From Hyaloscypha bicolor E (lineage: Eukaryota; Ascomycota; Leotiomycetes; Helotiales; Hyaloscyphaceae): a stretch of 64,000 nucleotides of DNA. The position numbers were made by a program, and so were the translations under genes. The notes below the pieces were generated by a model. That model was not told the origin of the DNA. It saw only the letters and a program-made list of their open reading frames with translations, and did not search any database. Position 1 is the stretch's first letter. Every line of letters starts with the position of its first letter. Location: the NCBI RefSeq assembly GCF_002865645.1, contig NW_020194560.1:682001-746000 (forward strand), given 5' to 3'. Positions 60,156 through 64,000 of this stretch are shown here, in pieces.

Positions 60156-60482
60156 TATAAGGTATTTAATAGCAGAATAATATATAAGTAATTAAGGTAA
60201 ATAAGCTATAAAGTAATACTTGTAAGTATAACTAATTTCAAGAATTAATTCTAATAAAAGACTAATTAATATCTCTTTCTAAAGCTAGAAGTATCTCCTT
60301 ATATATTTCCTAGTACTTAGCCAAGCTTATAAAGTACTTTATTTAACTAGAAAATATAATTCTATATAATCTATATAATTCTAATTACCTATATAATTCC
60401 AATTATAAGCTTTACTTAAAATAGGAAACTAGATCTATAATATCTAATACTTATTTATATACTATTACATATACCTATTATA
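60156..60482 (-). repeat. LTR of G1 (5' LTR in element orientation)
   Basis: 327 bp, left edge TATAAGGTATTTAATAGC, right edge TACCTATTATA. Strongly RIP-mutated relative to 33122-33448. Confidence 0.85.
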
Positions 60483-60547
60483 TTATATAATATATATTAT
60501 ATCCTTATATAATAAAATAGCTAATAAGGCTTCTAATCTTATTATTA

Positions 60548-61530
60548 CTAGTATATTAAATAATTTAGTTTAATTTAATTATAGCCTCTAAATCAAATCA
60601 AATTAAGTTAAAATCTACTTAATTAAATTATAATTAACTATAATTAACTATAGTTAATTATAGTTAATTATAGTTAATTATTTAGTTATATAAGTATATA
60701 TATATATTTAAAGATTTAAAAGCAAGATAAGACTAAAATAAGTCTTAGGCTAGTTTATATCCGGTATTACTTAAGGCGCTTTTTACTAAATCGGGTATTG
60801 CAATATTTAATAAATAAAGCAGTATAAGCTAAAGATACTAAAACCTCCTTGATTTTCTAGTAATTCTTTACTATTTTATAAATATTATTATAATAAATAA
60901 ATTAGCTAAAAATAGACTCTCTTATAAATAAATGCTTTAAATTTAGAGAATTATATCTAATTAAATACTTATTAAATAATTTTCTAGATTCTAAAGAATT
61001 TATATATAAATAAGTAATCTCTCTTAGGTTACTTCTTTCTCTTTTTATTTTATATATAAATATCTTAATAATTATAACTCTAATTAAGAAGCTTTCGATT
61101 ATAAACTTACTTATTTTTACTTTATATATTCGAAAATATCTTAATAATCTTTAATTAACCTTAATTTTCCTTAAAATAAAGAGAAATAAAAAAGAATAAA
61201 TAAGAATAAAAAAGATAAAAAAGAGGTTTCTAAGAAATATATCTAGTTTTTTATACCCGATTTAGGCTAGCTTTATACTTATATATATATTCTATAAGTT
61301 TTATTTATATCTTATTAATATAGTTATTAGTTATTTAATAATCTTTTAAGTTATTTGAGAAATTCAAGTTTTCTTAGTATTATATAATAATTATAGTTAA
61401 TTATAATTATAATTAAATTAAATTAAGTCAAAATTTACTAAATCAAATTATAATTAATTATAATTAACTATAATTAACTATAATTAACTATAATTAACTA
61501 TAATTAACTATAATTAATTATAATTAATTA
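60548..61530 (-). repeat. AT-rich repeat X, inverted full copy
   Basis: Reverse complement of 1966-2850, somewhat longer because of expanded arrays of TTAATTATAGTTAA units (about 61445-61530 and 60625-60680). Keeps several CpG/CpC sites lost in copy 1 (for example CCGGTATTAC near 60760). Confidence 0.6.
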
Positions 61531-62027
61531 GCCTTGATTTTTTTTTAATATACTAATTATTATATCTTTTTAGTCTATTTACTCATATAGTAAAGCTATT
61601 TCCTATATATATATCTATTAGTTTAAGTAACTCGTAATACTAATAACTTTTCTTTTAGTTTTCTAATTATAAAATACTTTTATAATTTTAAAGTATTAAT
61701 TAGTAAAAGCGTTTAATTTTATGTTTTTATTTATAACCTTATTTTAGCTCTAGAAACACGTGCATCGTCACGTGATAATTTAATTAAATATACTTAAATA
61801 TATTTAATTATAATTAAGTATAATTTAATTAAAGACTATATAACTTGATTTGATTTGATTAGTAGGCTCTAATCAAATAAAATAAAATCATTCGATATAC
61901 TAAATAGTACAGATCGTATGTATTTACATTGCCTGTTTGAGTTTGGACTCACGTTTAGCTAATATTGCCGGGCCCCAGAACTAGAATTCCAAATTTCCCT
62001 GCATATTCATATATAGTATATCAAAAA
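61531..62027. other. intergenic, AT-rich to normal transition
   Basis: No gene. CACGTG occurs twice near 61758-61773 as CACGTGCATCGTCACGTG, an inverted pair like those in the following inverted repeat. From about 61900 composition returns to normal. Confidence 0.45.
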
Positions 62028-62385
62028 AGTAATCAAGGTATTCCAAATATTCATGAATATTCATAATTAGCTTGAATAAAATATAATTACCGCAACCCTT
62101 AAATAATTTGATTAGATTAGAATATATAATTATGAATATTCATTAATACCTTGATTACTCTGCACGTGACTATAGCACGTGAAATTCTAGCCTAATTAAG
62201 TAGAGATCCCGCTCTAGTATCTCCTTAGCGCCACCTCGCTGCCTAATTAGTGGGTCGAAAGCCTTCCAAAGACGATGCTAGATCGGGAGCCATACCTAAT
62301 TAGGTTAGTATATCACGTGAGATAGTCACGTGTATAGTAATCAAAGTATTCATGAATATTCATGATTACCTCAATTAGAATCTGA
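62028..62385. repeat. long inverted repeat with paired CACGTG boxes
   Basis: Arm 1 (about 62110-62222) is inverted at about 62268-62385. Shared blocks in order: ATTAGA-TAGAATAT, a GAATATTCAT stretch, TTTGATTACT / CTTGATTACT, CACGTGACTAT-G/C-ACGTG, CCTAATTA, and GATC-C-GCTC. An additional copy of the outer motif AGTAATCAAGGTATT lies at 62028-62069. Each arm has two CACGTG sites 10-12 bp apart. The central ~45 bp (CACCTCGCTGCC...) is unique. It lies immediately upstream of the HET pseudogene. Confidence 0.65.
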
Positions 62386-62459
62386 TTAGAATATAATTAG
62401 TGGGTATTTTTGATTAATAAATTAGATTACTAGCCAGTATTCTAATCTAATCTATTCAT

Positions 62460-63698
62460 TTGACACACTGTTCTTGTGTCCACAAAATGTTCAGCAAATG
62501 GGTCTTGATTCAATACCGTCCATTCAAAAGGCATTGGATGACATTGGCGGAACAGTCTTGGTGGCGAGGACCAATTTTGAGTGCCATGGACTTTTGGCAA
62601 TCTTATCACCTGTCTGGGCCACCCTTGGTATTATATTTGGCTGCAGTTGGTTTGAGCGCCTTTGGGCTTTGCAAGAAGTTATACTTGCGAGGAACTTGAA
62701 AGTTTATTTGGGACCGTATACTCGCTACTAGAATATGCTATCTTCGTTGGTTTTAAGCATATCAAGGGCATATCTGGCGTTTTTTTCATCAGAGGTGAGA
62801 TTTCCAGGCGCACGGATCGCGTGGATGGCTTCTCTGCGGTAGCTCAGATTAATTTTCTGCGCCTAGAAAAGGCTCACTATAAGTCCATAGCTTGGCCCTA
62901 GCAATATATAGTGGATATTAACAGGATCTACGCTATTACTGGTCTTGTTAGCATGGAGCTCCGGAAGCGCATACAAATTAATTACAAGTCAACGATCCAA
63001 GCCGCATTTATCAATTTCTTCAAAATTGTACTCGAAATAGGCCCAACCCTCTATTTATCACATTGCCCATGCCGAATTAACGACCTACTCAGCCTACAGT
63101 TATGGTGTCCTAATTTATGCCAGCCATCAGCGGCCAATGTTCTGGGTACGTTCGCAGTAGCCTGCGGTTTTCGAGCAGGTTGCCGAATATTTCCAAATAC
63201 GTCAAGCGGCATCAAGGTTTTATCAATTTCCGACAATATTCAAGTGCAGGGTTTGAGCATTGATGCTGTCGTCTGCACCGTTGCGTCGCATTTTGTTTGG
63301 GCACGTTCCGATCGACCACGTATTGTACAATAGACTTTGGAGTGGGAAACTGCGTCCCTTAAGTCTCCCAGCAGCGCTACGAGATGCCGAATAGTGTTAC
63401 AGAAGAGCATTGGCGTACATTGATTGCGAATAAGCTACACACAATGACGGCTGGCATATCAAATCGAGTCGACGACTCTCACATGATGAAGGAATTCCTA
63501 TATTTCAGGACAGCGCAGTCAGGTGCAAAGGCAGGGATCGGCGACAACGTTGATATGGCATGTGTTGGTCGTCCATATTTCAGCACGAGGAACAGTCGCG
63601 TTAGCATTGGACCAGCAGACATCACAGCAGGAGATCTTGTCTGTGCCTTTTTCTGGGCCAACTCCATGTATCATTCGCCAGTCCCAATAGGCTTGTAA
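62460..63698 (+). pseudogene. HET-domain protein, degraded and truncated
   Basis: Sequence of the HET family can be followed across frames. Frame 2 has WFERLWALQEVILARNLKVYLG (62648-62713) then a stop. Frame 1 continues HET-like, with an in-frame TAG at 62899-62901, then DINRIYAITGLVSMELRKRI, INYKSTIQAAFINF and a LW-CPNLCQPS segment to a TAG at 63331. Frame 3 closes with RPYFSTRNSRVSIGPADITA and GDLVCAFFW (to 63698), the usual HET C-terminal block. The N-terminal YVALSYEWG / CINQ half is missing, cut at the inverted repeat. At least two frameshifts and two stops make function unlikely. The stops are in normal-composition DNA, so ordinary decay rather than heavy RIP is likely. Confidence 0.78.
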
Positions 63699-63750
63699 GT
63701 ATAAGTTCCTCGGCGAAAGTTATATATATGGTCTTATGAATTCGGAGGCT

Positions 63751-63981
63751 TTAGTAATCATGGACCAAGGACTCGTACAGAGTGGAACCCTTGAGCTCGA
63801 GTAGACGATTGTCTACAAAGTATTCGGGGATTAAGATTGACGAATTGTGTAGGTGGTGGGGAAGGAAATCTTTAGAGGAGAGATGAGAAGTAATGAGGAG
63901 GTGAGGGAATCCGGCACCTGGCATTGGGATTGTGATCCGTCTACGCAGCTGCCCCTCAGTGGTCGAGAGAGTGTGAATCAA
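63751..63981 (-). CDS. possible 3' exon of a minus-strand gene at the window edge
   Basis: A 76-codon frame near the right edge, reading HLLITSHLSSKDFLPHHL and ending YESLVHDY-stop at 63751. Composition and residue use are protein-like, but there is no domain and the upstream part may lie outside the window. It may be chance. Confidence 0.25.
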   Translation of the reverse strand: MIHTLSTTEGQLRRRITIPMPGAGFPHLLITSHLSSKDFLPHHLHNSSILIPEYFVDNRLLELKGSTLYESLVHDY

Positions 63982-64000
63982 GATTAAGGCTAACTGGCAC

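Larger units (their letters stand above)
33122..60482 (-). mobile_element. gypsy element G1, split by a nested element
   Basis: Its two parts are 33122-38812 and 59139-60482, together about 7.03 kb, the same as its intact sister B (7048 bp). Its LTRs, 33122-33448 and 60156-60482, are each 327 bp, identical in length to those of B. The flanking 5-mers are TTACG (33117-33121) and TTATA (60483-60487), the second being the RIP product of the first. It reads on the minus strand, with the 5' LTR at the right. Element D (38813-59138) sits in its gag region. Confidence 0.85.

Noticed and set aside
61440..61535. Telomere or centromere repeat
   Set aside because: TTAATTATAGTTAA units are interspersed as part of repeat X, are AT-only, and do not resemble TTAGGG arrays.
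1..64000. tRNA, rRNA or other structured RNA genes
   Set aside because: No cloverleaf with matching A and B box sequences, nor rRNA-like stretch, was recognised on either strand by eye.
1..64000. Secondary-metabolite or defence gene cluster
   Set aside because: The few real genes (protease, HET, secreted protein, haloperoxidase remnant) are scattered, of unrelated function, and separated by transposons.

Overview
The window looks like accessory or repeat-rich DNA of a filamentous ascomycete (Pezizomycotina). The grounds are short ~50-base spliceosomal introns, a HET-domain protein (a family essentially confined to these fungi), secreted-protein genes, and two very long AT-rich islands made of LTR retrotransposons. 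Those islands have almost no CpA/TpG left and have stops where the encoded proteins had Trp, Gln or Arg, which is the footprint of repeat-induced point mutation (RIP). The species cannot be named from the sequence.

Layout. 1-1000: 3' part of a secreted aspartic protease gene. 1.5 kb: a hAT-type MITE. 1.9-19.2 kb: AT island 1, with a RIP-damaged Ty1/copia element (3627-10365) and a Ty3/gypsy chromovirus (11634-18787, itself hit by a CACTA-like element at 14818-15234). 19.4-21.5 kb: an intact HET-domain gene, followed directly by a 576-bp hAT element. 22.2-32.9 kb: normal-composition gene island with a small secreted protein gene (minus strand), a decayed vanadium-haloperoxidase gene, and only weak small ORFs. 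33.1-60.5 kb: AT island 2, a Russian doll of three minus-strand gypsy elements: B (39824-46871) inside D (38813-59138) inside G1 (33122-60482). LTR pairs are equal in length and target-site duplications (TSDs) can be read. A hairpin MITE (57720-57877) sits in D. 60.5-62.4 kb: more AT-rich repeat and a long inverted repeat with paired CACGTG sites. 62.46-63.7 kb: a HET-domain pseudogene. The window ends in a weak minus-strand ORF.

How the parts relate: the genes do not form a pathway or cluster. The architecture is that of a two-speed fungal genome: HET (allorecognition) and secreted-protein genes sit beside RIP-silenced transposon islands, and several of them are decaying. The most unusual signals are a 36-nt palindrome present in four unrelated sequence contexts (five copies, all exactly 36 nt), a ~265-bp stretch inside the copia element that escaped RIP, and the inverted repeat at 62.0-62.4 kb.
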